Shown here in pieces: positions 5,156 through 14,104 of a DNA stretch of 14,280 nucleotides. How positions within the stretch are numbered: the first letter of the stretch is position 1; the number at the start of each line of letters is the position of its first letter. The stretch is from an uncultured Lachnospiraceae bacterium (GTDB taxonomy: Bacteria; Bacillota_A; Clostridia; Lachnospirales; Lachnospiraceae), in assembly GCA_910577835.1 (NCBI GenBank), contig CAJTOU010000069.1, positions 1 to 14,280 on the forward strand. Direction: 5' to 3'. Made by a program: the position numbers and the translations under genes. The notes beneath the pieces were generated by a model, which saw only the letters and a program-made list of their open reading frames with translations, searched no databases and was not told the DNA's origin.

Positions 5156-6265
5156 TTATCTTGGCCAGCGCTCTTTTTTTTTCATCAATTCACTAAACTT
5201 CTGATGGGGTTCACTTTGATACCAGTACGCTACGCTCGCCACATCATCCTGACGCTCGAACAGTCCTTTATAACACACCCCAATCTGCTGAACTGTCACC
5301 TTAATATCCTCATTAAAGCAAATCGGATCCAGAATATGCCACCTATAGAATCCCCGCATAGGCGGACAATCATCATTGTGATATGGATTATGGACAAGTT
5401 CATCATGAGCAGAATAATATGGATATCCGAGGAACAGTGAATTATATGTCTCTTCCACAGACTTTCCGTCTACCTGACGGGTACAACTCCAAGAACCGCC
5501 AAAGTAATCTTCCATCCCTGTACCGCAAATTGTCGGGTATTCTTCATCACCGTCCAAATAGAACTTCATTTCGCCCTCACCCCACCAGTATCTCTCCAAT
5601 GTAGTGAGAGCGATATAAGTACCTACATAATGACCTTTTCCTTTAATCCCATCTATAATCACATAATCTTTCTGCAACTCTGTCAGCCGCTGTCTTCTCC
5701 ATTGCGCATGAAAATATGCAACATCTGCCGAAAGTTCCTCATACAGGTTATAATCAATCTGATAGAAAAAAGCTGGTATTGGATTATCATGCTGATTTTC
5801 TAGCGTTATCCTTGCCTTTTTGCGAAATGGCATCTGAAAATAACTATTCATTCCACTGCTTGGAAGCACCTCAATCGGCATAGATGACACCCGGCATACC
5901 CTAGCAAACCCACAACAGAAGAAATCTCCCAATGGGCTTTCGACCGAAGGTGCTTCCTCATCATCCCAATACATCCGAAGTATCAAATCCCGCAGTACAA
6001 AACAATCTGCGTCTGATGTCTTACTGTCCAGTGTAATCCAAATATGGCTGATGATTCCTGGCCCATCTATATCTGCCAATATCACCGTCTTTCCCGGTTC
6101 AATATCCCGAAGGCAAGGGCTGCCCTTTCTTGCAGGTCCGAGATTACTCGCAGCCATACCTCCCCGACCTTTTTCACCTTTTGGATTCTCCGCAGTTACC
6201 GCCCTTGACTTTGCATTCCTCTGACAAGCCAATCCTGCAAGTGTTCCATATATCATACTATGCAT
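5156..6265 (-). CDS. GH172 (DUF2961) family glycoside hydrolase, cytoplasmic
   Basis: This 369-residue protein belongs to DUF2961, now CAZy family GH172. Known members include a Bifidobacterium difructose dianhydride I synthase/hydrolase and bacterial exo-D-arabinofuranosidases. Visible motifs are DIDGPGIISHIWIT (residues 65-78), PLGDFFCCGF (111-120), FFYQIDY (166-172), the core WWGEGEMKFYLDGD (227-240), then GTGMEDYFGG (248-257), NSLFLGYPY and MRGFYRWHILDPI. By comparison with the Bifidobacterium enzyme, E230 (less likely E232) and E252 are the probable catalytic pair. No signal peptide or membrane segment is seen, so it should act in the cytosol on an imported sugar. The AAGGAG site favours the ATG at 6265. 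It is the last gene of the importer operon and the only glycoside hydrolase in the window. Family is confident, substrate is open. Confidence 0.88.
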   Translation of the reverse strand: MHSMIYGTLAGLACQRNAKSRAVTAENPKGEKGRGGMAASNLGPARKGSPCLRDIEPGKTVILADIDGPGIISHIWITLDSKTSDADCFVLRDLILRMYWDDEEAPSVESPLGDFFCCGFARVCRVSSMPIEVLPSSGMNSYFQMPFRKKARITLENQHDNPIPAFFYQIDYNLYEELSADVAYFHAQWRRQRLTELQKDYVIIDGIKGKGHYVGTYIALTTLERYWWGEGEMKFYLDGDEEYPTICGTGMEDYFGGSWSCTRQVDGKSVEETYNSLFLGYPYYSAHDELVHNPYHNDDCPPMRGFYRWHILDPICFNEDIKVTVQQIGVCYKGLFERQDDVASVAYWYQSEPHQKFSELMKKKERWPR

Positions 6266-6302
6266 AATTTACTATTCTCCTTCTTAACACTCTTCTATTA
6301 TC

Positions 6303-7142
6303 TTATTGTTTCACTCCTCCAGCCATGATTCCTTCCATAATCTGTTTCTCAAATACTAAAATAAAGATAACGATTGGGAACAAGATAATCCAACCTACCG
6401 TACTTATCAAATCCCACGGCATGCTATAGGAAGTTTCTCTGGGAATCGTGGTAATTGCAACGCTAAGCACCTCTATCTTCTGCGAAAAGAACAACGGAGT
6501 AAACAAATCATTCAAACAGGTTATAAAGTTAATGATTAAAATTGTAGCCACTGCCGGACGCATCAAAGGCAATGTGATCATAAACAACTTCTGCCGCATA
6601 TTAGCACCATCCACTTCTGCCGCTTCATCCAGTGAAATAGGAATCTCTCCTAGAAAATTCCCCAGTATCATCATGGTGAATGGTATCAGCGCACTAGTAT
6701 ATAGAATAATCAGCCCTGGAAAAGTATCTACCAGGCCAAACTGTTTGAATAGGTCATACAATGGCCTTGCCGTTACAATTCCCGGAATCAACATGGATCC
6801 AACAATTGCTCCATATGCAATCGACAATCCCCGACTCTGATATCTGGTAAATGCATACGCACCCATCAGACAGATGACCGTAGATACAATCAACGCAAAA
6901 ACAGTGATAACTGCTGTATTCATAATCTTCTGTCCCAGATTCATCTGCGTAAACATCCGTATATAATGTTCCAATGTCGGATGTGCCGGTATATATTTGA
7001 TTGGCGAACTGAACAATTCATTGGTCGGCGTAATAGAGGATATGAAAATCCAATATAACGGCAGCAGAATAACGAATGCCACTACAGCCGTAAGCGCCCA
7101 CTTCAATACAGTCCCGGCTCTTCTTTTTGTACTTGGTTTCAT
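6303..7142 (-). CDS. CUT1 sugar ABC transporter permease (MsmG/MalG type)
   Basis: This is an inner-membrane permease of 279 residues with about six membrane segments: near 14-36, 73-97, 107-128, 140-161, 195-213 and 245-265. The EAA loop that contacts the ATPase is at 171-195 (LDEAAEVDGANMRQKLFMITLP). The N-terminal region with PLYWIFISSITPTNELF is typical of MalG-like partners. The frame can start upstream at 7163, but the ATG at 7140-7142 is preferred because AGGGAGGGG lies 4 bases before it and the upstream option overlaps the preceding permease. The preceding gene ends 13 bases upstream, so the two are translationally coupled. With the partner permease it forms the channel for a mono- or oligosaccharide. 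No ATPase gene is present, so a shared MsmX/UgpC-type ATPase is expected. Confidence 0.93.
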   Translation of the reverse strand: MKPSTKRRAGTVLKWALTAVVAFVILLPLYWIFISSITPTNELFSSPIKYIPAHPTLEHYIRMFTQMNLGQKIMNTAVITVFALIVSTVICLMGAYAFTRYQSRGLSIAYGAIVGSMLIPGIVTARPLYDLFKQFGLVDTFPGLIILYTSALIPFTMMILGNFLGEIPISLDEAAEVDGANMRQKLFMITLPLMRPAVATILIINFITCLNDLFTPLFFSQKIEVLSVAITTIPRETSYSMPWDLISTVGWIILFPIVIFILVFEKQIMEGIMAGGVKQ

Positions 7143-7155
7143 GTTCTCCCCTCCC

Positions 7156-8031
7156 TTATTCAAATCTCTTAATTGCTCTCATCTGAAGCATACTTAAAAC
7201 CGCCATCACAAGGAACAGACACACTGCAATTGCCGATGCATATCCCAAATTCAAATTTGTAAACGCTTCTTGCATAATCCTGTAGGCAACAAGTGATGTA
7301 GAGTCACCCGGTCCGCCTGATGTCATCGCATAAACCACATCAAAGCTGGTCAGACGCCACATCGTAAAGAATATTGACAAACTCAGTACCGTTTTCATAA
7401 TATTCGGCAATGTAATAGAGAAGAATGCCCGTATCGTTCCCGCCCCGTCAATCTTTGCCGCCTCATAAATGTCAGCAGAAATAAATTGAAGCGCCGCTAA
7501 AACTAATATGGCAAAAAATGGCAGATCTTTCCATAAATCTACTGCAATTACCGCTGCTCTTGCCGATCCGCCTCGAACCAGCCAGTCAAAATGAAAGTCC
7601 GGATTAAACCTGCGAACCAGATCATTAATCAAACCATAGCTGTCATTGAATGCCCATCTTGCAGCAAGACCTGCAACTACCATAGGCATCGCCCAGGGAA
7701 TCAACACTATTGTCCTCAAAAACTTTTTCCCCTTGAACTTCATATTCAACATCATCGCAAGGCCAATTCCTAAAATCAAATGCAGCGCCATCGAAACTGC
7801 TGTAAATATAATCGTAAATTGTATTGATGTTACCAATTTATCATCTTGGAAGATTCTGATGTAATTATCCAATCCTATAAACTGAAAATCCCCACCTTTT
7901 AGCAGGCTCATATCATATGTGCTGTTTATAAATGTCACAATAATTGGATAAAGCGTTGTAAATCCCCGAACAAGCAATACCGGAATCACAAGAAGCCACG
8001 CCACCCACAAATTTCTCCGTTTTTTTTCCAT
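7156..8031 (-). CDS. CUT1 sugar ABC transporter permease (MsmF/UgpA type)
   Basis: The 291-residue protein is the MalF/UgpA-like half of the importer. A first membrane segment at about 9-31 (VAWLLVIPVLLV) is followed by FIGLDNYIRIFQD (51-63), the hallmark stretch of this subfamily. Further segments lie near 70-95, 105-127, 160-182, 210-230 and 262-285. The EAA loop is at about 190-210 (YEAAKIDGAGTIRAFFSITLP), and the conserved TSGGPGDSTS lies at 237-246. The ATG at 8031 has AAAGGAG and AGGTGAG within 20 bases upstream. It sits between the binding-protein gene and the second permease, the standard CUT1 order. Substrate cannot be read from the permease alone. Confidence 0.93.
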   Translation of the reverse strand: MEKKRRNLWVAWLLVIPVLLVRGFTTLYPIIVTFINSTYDMSLLKGGDFQFIGLDNYIRIFQDDKLVTSIQFTIIFTAVSMALHLILGIGLAMMLNMKFKGKKFLRTIVLIPWAMPMVVAGLAARWAFNDSYGLINDLVRRFNPDFHFDWLVRGGSARAAVIAVDLWKDLPFFAILVLAALQFISADIYEAAKIDGAGTIRAFFSITLPNIMKTVLSLSIFFTMWRLTSFDVVYAMTSGGPGDSTSLVAYRIMQEAFTNLNLGYASAIAVCLFLVMAVLSMLQMRAIKRFE

Positions 8032-8071
8032 CTCACCTTTGCTCCTTTGTCCTCATACAAATATATTACTG

Positions 8072-9346
8072 CTATTTATTAATATAAGTATCTACGGATG
8101 CCTGAGCTTTTTCACAAAACTCGTCCAGAGATAATTCATCCGAAACGTACTGCTGGAATAACGAACCCATATCACTAATGAACTCCATCGCCTGAGGCGC
8201 CATAGGACGGGCAAGCAAAGTTGTATCATTAACATATCCTCTAATCTCATCCAATCCCGCAAGACCCATGGCCTCCAACTTTTCACTGTTCAACACATCG
8301 GATCTTGCCGGCAGTCTGGAACTCATTTCCGTGTAATCTAGTTCCCCCTGTTCGCTTGCTGCATACTCAAGGAACTTCTGCGCTGCTTCTTTATTTTTAG
8401 ACGCAGCGTTCAATACATAGCCCCATGTTGACATATATGCGGTCTTATTCTCAAATGTCGGCATAGGAGCCAGATGCTGCTTATCCTCTCCATATTTTCC
8501 TGAATTCACAAAAGTCTGAATCGCACCTACATACATGAAGATGGAAGCATAATCTCCGTCAAAGAATTTCTGCATCATCGGATCATACTGATCCGCAAGC
8601 TGCGCCAGCGGTGTTTCTCCATTTTTTGCCATATCATACATGAATTTTACGGCTTCCTGCGTCTTCGGATTCGTCCAGTCATAATAATCCCCGCCGAAAA
8701 GATTTACAAATGTGCCAATAGAGTTGAATACATATGTTTTCTCCCAGGCATCGCCATAACCATATTTTCCATCTCCTGAATTAGCTTTCACATATTGTTC
8801 AAAATCCTCTTTCGTTTTAATCTCCTCAAGTTCTGCATTCTCCATCTTCTCTTCATCTACCCAGAACGCAAGAATGTCCATAAAGCAAGGAACCGAATAT
8901 ACATTTTCTCCAACCATAGTCATTTCCTTCATATACTCCTGCGGGAACTGCTGCATGAGTTCTTCCGTCATGACCGTATCCTGGAGCGGTTCCAGATAAC
9001 CAGTATTTTTAAATGCACTCATCATCTCATCATTAATCGTGATAATATCCACACTATCATCACCTGATGAAAGTATTGTTGTAATCTTTGCCTGCCTGTC
9101 ATCCGTGTTCGTCGGACATGCAACTGTGTCAATTTCCAATCCGGTTGCCTCTTCCGCTTTCTTGATGTACTCTTCAAATGCTTCTCCATAAGTCGTATCC
9201 TGTGACATAATCGTAATCTTATTGGAATCCTCATTCTGTTCTACATCTGAACCTGCATTCCCGGTTGTCGGCTTTACACATCCCGTTACCAATCCCGCTG
9301 TCATGGCTGCTGCAAGCATCAAACTTACTACTTTTTTACTCTTCAT
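8072..9346 (-). CDS. Sugar-binding lipoprotein of a CUT1 ABC importer
   Basis: The 424-residue extracellular solute-binding protein belongs to the type 1 (MalE/UgpB-like) family. A basic N-terminus and hydrophobic stretch (residues 3-18) lead to the lipobox LVTGC, with C23 as the lipidated cysteine. An acidic linker (SDVEQNEDSN) follows, and the mature domain starts at about ITIMSQDTTYGEAFEEYIKK. DSVDIITINDEMMSAF and the late MSTWGYVLNAASKNKEAAQKFLEYAAS are the usual hinge and helix motifs of sugar-binding proteins. Family members are typically 420-450 residues, so it is full length. GAGGAGG lies 8 bases before the ATG. It is the first gene of the minus-strand operon and faces the two-component genes across 176 bases, so it is the expected main target of the YesN-type regulator. 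The ligand is unknown, probably the substrate of the downstream GH172 enzyme. Confidence 0.94.
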   Translation of the reverse strand: MKSKKVVSLMLAAAMTAGLVTGCVKPTTGNAGSDVEQNEDSNKITIMSQDTTYGEAFEEYIKKAEEATGLEIDTVACPTNTDDRQAKITTILSSGDDSVDIITINDEMMSAFKNTGYLEPLQDTVMTEELMQQFPQEYMKEMTMVGENVYSVPCFMDILAFWVDEEKMENAELEEIKTKEDFEQYVKANSGDGKYGYGDAWEKTYVFNSIGTFVNLFGGDYYDWTNPKTQEAVKFMYDMAKNGETPLAQLADQYDPMMQKFFDGDYASIFMYVGAIQTFVNSGKYGEDKQHLAPMPTFENKTAYMSTWGYVLNAASKNKEAAQKFLEYAASEQGELDYTEMSSRLPARSDVLNSEKLEAMGLAGLDEIRGYVNDTTLLARPMAPQAMEFISDMGSLFQQYVSDELSLDEFCEKAQASVDTYINK

Positions 9347-9522
9347 TGTTATTTCCTCCTCTTGATTTTTCTACACCAATCATACTAATTTTTCCTGTTC
9401 TATAAAATATGATTTTTTTCGAGCTTTTTATAATATATTTTGTTCTCTTGTATTATCTACCTTCTTTCGTTATAATAGATTCTAAATAAATGCGATATGA
9501 TTGAAAGAGGTGTGAGACTAAA
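9347..9522. promoter_or_regulatory. Divergent control region between importer and two-component genes
   Basis: These 176 AT-rich bases must carry the importer promoter (minus) and the kinase promoter (plus). The octamer TGATTTTT occurs at 9363-9370 and 9410-9417, 47 bp apart in the same direction, and could be part of a regulator site. No clear -35/-10 pair was found for the minus strand, which fits a promoter needing an activator. The YesN-type protein is the natural candidate. Confidence 0.5.
9448..9476 (+). promoter_or_regulatory. Sigma-A promoter of the histidine kinase gene
   Basis: TTGTAT (9448-9453) and a perfect TATAAT (9471-9476) are 17 bases apart, about 45 bases before the kinase ATG. 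A weak -35 with a good -10 suggests modest constitutive expression of the sensor. Confidence 0.65.
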
Positions 9523-11331
9523 ATGTTGCATAATATAAAAAAGAGTTTTCGCTTAAAGTTAATATTATGTTTTCTTCTCTGTGCAGTCATTCCCATCCTG
9601 TACCTTGGGATATCATCTTATATAACATCTCTTAACATTGCACGGCGCAAGATTCTCGAAAGCACAGACTTGTCAAGTCGACAGGCTGCCAAAAGCATTG
9701 ATGATAGAATGATTCAAGTCGAGAATTTGGCAGACTCTGTCCATTTTTCACTTTATACACTATATCATACCCCACAGGAGCCTCTATCTGTATATATGGA
9801 TGCATTTTTCTCTACAAAAAATACGATTACTTCACTTATGAATGCTTTTGATATTTATCATATCAGTATCTTTCTTGATGATAACTCTATCGGGAACAAT
9901 GAAGGAGTCAATTTTTTCCCTATTAGCAAGCTGGCCGATTATGATATAAACAAAAGAGAGCTTCGCAATCTCGGGGTCTCACCCAAATGGCTGTTCCGCA
10001 AGAACCTCCCTTTTCCTTACGTTGTTTCCAAAGGTAAGGAGCAGGGTGGTTTTCTGACCTGTTACCGTTCCTTTTCCATAACAGACAAACCCCTGGATTC
10101 TCCCGCCATGGAATATGCTTTTGGGATTCATCTGACCTCCTTTGAGCTGTCCGATTATCTTTCTGCACTCTATGCCAGTAACTCTGTAAAAGCATATCTG
10201 GTTGACAAAAACGGTGTAGTCATCGCAGATATGGATTATGAACAAATCGGGAACACTCTGCCCAAAGAACAGATACAGGCTTATCTGTCTCATACCAAAG
10301 AGAAAGCCTTTCATTGGAATGGTGATGAGATCCTAATCCACCCCATACATTCCGGCGAATGGTATCTGATTACAGAAATTCCAGACAGCTATATCCGGCA
10401 GAACACAGACCGTCTTGTACAGACCACGCTGTTCTCCCTTATTATTATCGTATTCCTTACAGTGTCTGCAATCCTATATATCTCCAAAGGACTTACCAGG
10501 AAGATTGACCTTTTGTCCTCCGCTATGGAACAGACACAATGGAACCATAAAGAGACCGATGTCTCTGCCATGGCTTCTTTGCTCCCAAAGTATCCTGAGA
10601 CAAGTGATGAAATTGACCGACTCTCTATCAGCTGCAACCATATGCTTAAAGCGTTGGATAATAGTTTTCACGAAGTCCTGGAACTGTCTGTCAAAGAGGA
10701 ACGCCTGAACTACCAGTTATTACAATCGCAGATTAACCCACACTTTCTATACAATATCCTGGCTTCCATTCAAACGCTCCTATCACTGGAGGAATTAAAA
10801 AAAGCTGATCAGATGCTTTCCGACCTCTCACATTTTTACCGGGGTCTGCTTCATAAGCCAGATGAAATGATTACTATCAGGGAAGAACTGGATATTGCTG
10901 AACTATATCTCAGGATGGAGGCGCTGTGCAAGAATTATGTATTTGACTGGTCTATCCGGCTGGATGAAGGAATCGAGAACTTTCTAATTTGCAAGTTCAC
11001 ACTGCAGCCGGTTCTTGAGAATTCCATCCGCCATGGACTAAAAAAAGGCGGTCAGACTATGCATATCAATATTGATATCTCCTATGATGAAGATATGGTT
11101 CGGATTCTCATTGAAGATAATGGAATCGGGATTGCGCCAGATAAACTTCTGGAGATTCAGAAAGACTTAGCCGAAAAATCCGTCCGCTATGACAGGCACT
11201 TTGGTATCAGCAACATTAATGTCCGCATTAATTCTTCGCTACAGGAGCATGGAACCATCACTATTGACAGCACACCAGACCTTGGAACTGCCATCTATAT
11301 CCTTATTCCACAGATATTAAGCGAGGAATAG
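9523..11331 (+). CDS. YesM-type sensor histidine kinase
   Basis: The 602-residue membrane kinase senses an extracellular signal and phosphorylates the response regulator encoded next to it. Layout: membrane segment about 12-34, extracellular sensor (Cache-like) about 36-297, second membrane segment about 300-321, HAMP about 322-378 (ending with DEIDRLSISCNHML), then the LytS/YesM-type His_kinase domain. The phospho-acceptor H407 lies in SQINPHFLYNIL, the signature of this class. The ATP-binding domain has LQPVLENSIRHGL (N500), EDNGIGI (531-537) and HFGISNINVRI. All catalytic motifs are intact. AGAGGTG lies upstream of the ATG at 9523. It is co-directional with the regulator (27-base gap) and divergent from the importer. 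In Firmicutes such systems control sugar uptake operons; the ligand may be the imported sugar or a binding-protein complex, which is inferred. Confidence 0.94.
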   Translation: MLHNIKKSFRLKLILCFLLCAVIPILYLGISSYITSLNIARRKILESTDLSSRQAAKSIDDRMIQVENLADSVHFSLYTLYHTPQEPLSVYMDAFFSTKNTITSLMNAFDIYHISIFLDDNSIGNNEGVNFFPISKLADYDINKRELRNLGVSPKWLFRKNLPFPYVVSKGKEQGGFLTCYRSFSITDKPLDSPAMEYAFGIHLTSFELSDYLSALYASNSVKAYLVDKNGVVIADMDYEQIGNTLPKEQIQAYLSHTKEKAFHWNGDEILIHPIHSGEWYLITEIPDSYIRQNTDRLVQTTLFSLIIIVFLTVSAILYISKGLTRKIDLLSSAMEQTQWNHKETDVSAMASLLPKYPETSDEIDRLSISCNHMLKALDNSFHEVLELSVKEERLNYQLLQSQINPHFLYNILASIQTLLSLEELKKADQMLSDLSHFYRGLLHKPDEMITIREELDIAELYLRMEALCKNYVFDWSIRLDEGIENFLICKFTLQPVLENSIRHGLKKGGQTMHINIDISYDEDMVRILIEDNGIGIAPDKLLEIQKDLAEKSVRYDRHFGISNINVRINSSLQEHGTITIDSTPDLGTAIYILIPQILSEE

Positions 11332-11358
11332 ATGAAAAGATGAAAGGAGACTTGCCAT

Positions 11359-12960
11359 ATGTATCAAGTTATGATTATAGACGACAATTATTTGTCCGTA
11401 GAAGGTATCCGACATAATATCAACTGGACTTCCATGGATGCATGTGTCTCTCAAAAGGTATATGACGGCCAGACCGCCCTTGAAATACTTGAAAAAGAAC
11501 AGGTTGACCTTATCATATCAGATATTGAAATGGCACAGTTAAACGGTCTTGAGATGGCAGAGAAAGCCCTGCGAATAAATCCGAGTATCAAAATCATCCT
11601 AATCAGTGCCTTCGATAAATTTGAATATGCTAGGCAAGCTATCCGCCTTGGTGCTTTCGATTACGTCGAAAAGCCATTAGATTATACTTATCTGTCTTCC
11701 ATTATCGAAAAAGCGTTGCATACCTTACAGCAGGAACGCCATAATTTGGATATACTAAATCGCAGTAAGCCTGCTATGATTGAAAACTTTTTCTCTGAAC
11801 TCATCCATTCTTCCAGTGATGAGGCCAGATACAGCCTGAACAATTATCCTGATTATCTGAATCTCAAGCTTGATTATCATTATTTCCAGGCCGCAATCAT
11901 TCGTATAGAAAACGCTGACGAAGTCAAATCAAAATTCGGAATTGAAGAATACCATCTTCGCCTGATGAGCCTGACAGACCAGATTAAAGAGAGTTTTTGT
12001 AATGCTTTCTCTCTGGTATATATTCTGACAAACTTTAACAAACTTATTGTTTTCCTCGGACATGACTATGTCAACGCAAAGATTTTCCAGTCTTCCTCAT
12101 CTGAACTATTTTCCCGATTGTCAGATTCTTTGCGTGGACGTGTATTTGAAATCAGTATCGGTATTGGTACTGTGATCAAATACCTATGGAATATGCCGGT
12201 ATCCTATGAAAATGCCTCAAAAGCACTGGAGTATTCTTTCTTTTTCCCACAGAAGAATATCTTTGATATTCGAGATACAAAACGAAAGGAAATTCCTTCG
12301 GAATTATTTACTAGCCAGAACGAAGAACAGCTGATACAATTAATCTGCAAAAAACAAACAGCTGATATTCACGACTGGATTCAGAAATTATCCGCGAATC
12401 TTTTGAAAAATTATGGAAGTAAGCAATTGATCTTTATACAGATATATTCTCTTCTTGGACGTTTATTAAAATTTATGTATGAAATGGATATCAATACGGA
12501 AGAAACTGAGCATGAGATTATAGACACATACCACCGGATGGAATATGCCGTCTCAAGTTCAGAAATTTTCCAGTTGCTAGAAGAAGTTTGTTACAACATT
12601 TGCCAAAAACTTGAAACCTCTGTGCAAAACCACCATGCACACATCTGTAGTGCAACTATAGAATATATCCGTACACATTACCAGGATGCTTCTCTCTGCC
12701 TGAAAGATATTGCAGATCATGTAAATGTAAGCCCTGCTCATCTAAGTGCTTTGTTTAAAAAAAATCAGAAACAGAACATCTCTGACGTAATTGCTAATGC
12801 CCGAATTGATGCTGCATGCCAGTTACTTTCTAACTCCAGCGCTTCACTCAAAGAAATCAGTGCCCGGATTGGATATACAAATCAGTATTACTTCAGTTCT
12901 TGCTTTAAGAAAAAAATAGGAATGACCCCCTCTATATATAGAGAAAAACATTTAAATTAA
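11359..12960 (+). CDS. YesN-type AraC-family response regulator
   Basis: This 533-residue transcription factor has a CheY-like receiver at 1-120 with acidic residues D8 and D9, phospho-acceptor D55 (LIISDIEMAQLNG), S83 (LISAF) and K105 (YVEKP). The usual proline after DIxM is alanine (A59) here, a mild variation. A long middle domain (about 125-425) is typical of YesN-like regulators. Two AraC helix-turn-helix motifs close the protein: about 447-470 (LKDIADHVNVSPAHLSALFKK) and 496-531 (LKEISARIGYTNQYYFSSCFKKKIGMTP). AAAGGAG lies 10 bases before the ATG. It is encoded directly behind its kinase and is expected to activate the divergent importer-GH172 operon. Its binding site was not identified with confidence. 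Confidence 0.94.
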   Translation: MYQVMIIDDNYLSVEGIRHNINWTSMDACVSQKVYDGQTALEILEKEQVDLIISDIEMAQLNGLEMAEKALRINPSIKIILISAFDKFEYARQAIRLGAFDYVEKPLDYTYLSSIIEKALHTLQQERHNLDILNRSKPAMIENFFSELIHSSSDEARYSLNNYPDYLNLKLDYHYFQAAIIRIENADEVKSKFGIEEYHLRLMSLTDQIKESFCNAFSLVYILTNFNKLIVFLGHDYVNAKIFQSSSSELFSRLSDSLRGRVFEISIGIGTVIKYLWNMPVSYENASKALEYSFFFPQKNIFDIRDTKRKEIPSELFTSQNEEQLIQLICKKQTADIHDWIQKLSANLLKNYGSKQLIFIQIYSLLGRLLKFMYEMDINTEETEHEIIDTYHRMEYAVSSSEIFQLLEEVCYNICQKLETSVQNHHAHICSATIEYIRTHYQDASLCLKDIADHVNVSPAHLSALFKKNQKQNISDVIANARIDAACQLLSNSSASLKEISARIGYTNQYYFSSCFKKKIGMTPSIYREKHLN

Positions 12961-13061
12961 AACATACACACATAGTACATAGCAGAATAAACTTCTACAA
13001 GTTGAAAGAAACTTTTTCCTAAATTAATTAAAAATATTACAAAGAAGGAGATGCACTCTTT

Positions 13062-13685
13062 ATGAACCGATTATTTTCACTCGACGGAAAATTGTTCCAT
13101 ATCTTAAGCAGAATCGCTGATCTGATTCTGCTCAATGTATTATGGCTACTTTCTAGCCTTCCTATCATTACTATTGGAGCTTCTACCACCGCACTCTATT
13201 ATGTAATGTTAAAAATCGTTAAAAACGAAGATTCCTACATTATCAGAAGCTTCTTTCATTCATTCTTCCAAAACATCCGCCAATCAACTATTATCTGGCT
13301 GCTCCTTCTTGTTACCGGAAGTTTAGTATCTTTTGATTACTATATTTGTACTCAATCCCAATCTTCTTATGCAAAGTTATTGCAAACACTATTGTTCTTC
13401 ATTGGGTTAGTTATACTTGCCACTACTTTCTATGTCTTTCCTGTATTGGCACGTTTCGATAGTTGTACCCGGCACATGCTAAAAAATGCATTCCTAATGA
13501 CTGCAGCTCATCTGCCATCAACAACAATACTTTTCCTTATTCACTGCGGACCAGCATTGCTAATGTTGCGCTATCCTATAATTATGATTGGTGGGATCTA
13601 CTTTTACCTATTTATTGGAATCGGTATTACGTCCTGGCTAGACTCCCTTTTACTTCGCCGAATCCTTGACAAATATATTTCTTAA
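13062..13685 (+). CDS. YesL-like (DUF624) membrane protein
   Basis: The 207-residue protein has five likely membrane segments (about 19-41, 75-95, 105-128, 150-168, 170-192). It also has the DUF624 N-terminal signature, an FxLDGKLFHILSRIADL start followed by LNVLWLLSSLPIITIGASTTALYYV (residues 5-48). Proteins of this family (YesL in B. subtilis) accompany YesM/YesN two-component systems and CUT1 importers in carbohydrate loci. Their biochemical role is not established; a part in sensing or transport assembly is a guess. The ATG has AAGGAG 11 bases upstream. It follows the regulator by 101 bases with no clear terminator between, so it may be co-transcribed. Length is normal for the family (about 200-220). 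Confidence 0.88.
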   Translation: MNRLFSLDGKLFHILSRIADLILLNVLWLLSSLPIITIGASTTALYYVMLKIVKNEDSYIIRSFFHSFFQNIRQSTIIWLLLLVTGSLVSFDYYICTQSQSSYAKLLQTLLFFIGLVILATTFYVFPVLARFDSCTRHMLKNAFLMTAAHLPSTTILFLIHCGPALLMLRYPIIMIGGIYFYLFIGIGITSWLDSLLLRRILDKYIS

Positions 13686-13822
13686 TAATTTTATAGTCAT
13701 TTTATCTCTTTGATAATTTTTAGCCCGCTAATATTTATCATATTTCCGTTGATTTTGAACCTCAAGTTCTCATTTGACCGTAAATAATAAAATTTTATCT
13801 TCTAAGTTGTAGCAAGAAAAGC

Positions 13823-13905
13823 ATTATCCGAGAAGTTTCATTATCAAAGAAATATCCTAAAAAGCACAATTTATCGGTCGTTTCTAAAAAAACTTCTCGG
13901 ATAAT
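13823..13905 (+). repeat. 83-bp inverted-repeat unit A (miniature element-like)
   Basis: The unit begins ATTATCCGAGAAGTTT and ends with its exact reverse complement AAACTTCTCGGATAAT, giving 16-bp perfect terminal repeats and a 51-bp interior. There is no coding capacity. The same ends and the same length occur in unit B, in the opposite direction. Confidence 0.7.
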
Positions 13906-14021
13906 TGCTCAACTGTTTAGACCATAGACACGATACGTTCCTTATATTATTGACAATCATTCTGATAATTACGATAAAAAATCCCTTAATTTCTATGCTA
14001 GATTTTTTATATCTGCCAAAC

Positions 14022-14104
14022 ATTATTCGAGAAGATTTTCTTAGAAGCTGTTAATAAACCGTATTTCTATAAGTTTTATAAAATAATGAAACTTCTCGGA
14101 TAAT
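14022..14104 (-). repeat. 83-bp inverted-repeat unit B (miniature element-like)
   Basis: This unit is also exactly 83 bp. Its right end is identical over 22 bases (14083-14104) to the inverted left end of unit A (13823-13844). Its left end (ATTATTCGAGAAGATTT) differs from the consensus at a few positions. The interior has diverged, keeping only patchy similarity to unit A. This fits two insertions, or an old duplication, of one small non-autonomous element or structured repeat. Confidence 0.65.

Noticed and set aside
7143..7163. Upstream ATG extending the second permease by 7 residues
   Set aside because: It overlaps the preceding permease gene and lacks a ribosome site at proper distance, while AGGGAGGGG sits directly before the ATG at 7140-7142.
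13725..13800. Terminator for yesL
   Set aside because: Only short stems (GAAC-n5-GTTC) and AT-rich palindromes were found, with none of the GC-rich stem plus T-run seen at the other terminators in the window.
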